A stretch of DNA of 64,000 bases from Rhizobium sp. ASV20. Its GTDB lineage: Bacteria > Pseudomonadota > Alphaproteobacteria > Rhizobiales > Rhizobiaceae. Of this stretch, positions 62,708-64,000 are shown in pieces. The notes under the pieces are model-generated. The model made no database searches. It worked only from the letters and a program-made list of their open reading frames with translations, and was not told the DNA's origin. How positions within the stretch are numbered: the first letter of the stretch is position 1; each line of letters opens with the position of its first letter. A program made the position numbers and the translations under genes. The stretch spans positions 1 through 64,000 of the forward strand of contig NZ_JAELTU010000002.1 of NCBI RefSeq assembly GCF_016429015.1. The letters run 5' to 3'.

Positions 62708-64000
<1,293 letters not shown>

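Overview
The window reads as a chromosomal segment of a fast-growing rhizobium (Hyphomicrobiales, Rhizobium/Agrobacterium/Sinorhizobium group). The evidence is high GC with alphaproteobacterial codon use, a CckA cell-cycle kinase, a rhizobial growth-pole-ring (GPR/RgsE-type) giant protein, a chimeric malic enzyme of 770 residues like rhizobial Dme, a single-cysteine DksA, and many genes started by TTG or GTG behind strong Shine-Dalgarno sequences. I see no insertion sequence, prophage, CRISPR array, rRNA or tRNA. Both edges cut genes: psuG on the left and a class I fumarase on the right.

Layout. 1-10.3 kb: psuG end, trpS, cckA, a FliO-like protein, dksA, a SixA-type phosphatase, a YcjX/YcjF pair and a small exported protein. 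10.4-12.9 kb: folate operon folP-folB-folK (minus strand) and a DUF922 secreted protein. 12.9-14.7 kb: a gene-free stretch with a well-formed candidate small RNA, a [2Fe-2S] ferredoxin, an orphan Hpt protein and a long intergenic region with CtrA-like half-sites. 14.7-21.8 kb: the 2,368-residue GPR-type protein, whose core is an 11-residue-register repeat. 21.9-33.9 kb: an RcnB-like protein, then an apparent eight-gene minus-strand operon (sugar-binding protein, two permeases, ATPase, beta-mannosidase, TIM-barrel isomerase, Gfo/Idh dehydrogenase, aldo/keto reductase). It faces a divergent LacI-family regulator with a palindromic operator. 33.9-41.4 kb: gnd, a four-gene Mla/MCE lipid-transport operon and an MFS transporter. 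41.5-50.4 kb: an LpxH-like phosphoesterase, malic enzyme, an exported protein, an ankyrin-repeat protein, a TolB-like beta-propeller and nadE. 50.5-64 kb: a membrane phosphoglycerol-transferase-like protein, a GFA protein, class II DAHP synthase, glutathione reductase, DUF2059 protein, rpiA, gph, an L,D-transpeptidase, fumC, a small His-rich membrane protein and fumA.

Functional links. CckA (phosphorelay to CtrA), the orphan Hpt and the CtrA-like sites ahead of the polar-growth protein suggest cell-cycle control of polar growth. The mannoside operon looks like a self-contained uptake-and-catabolism module under its own repressor. gnd, rpiA, gph, the malic enzyme and the two fumarases make up much central carbon metabolism. 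The fumarase pair has one iron-free and one Fe-S enzyme, and an Irr-box-like site precedes the Fe-S one. All functional names are family assignments read from sequence motifs; no database search was run.
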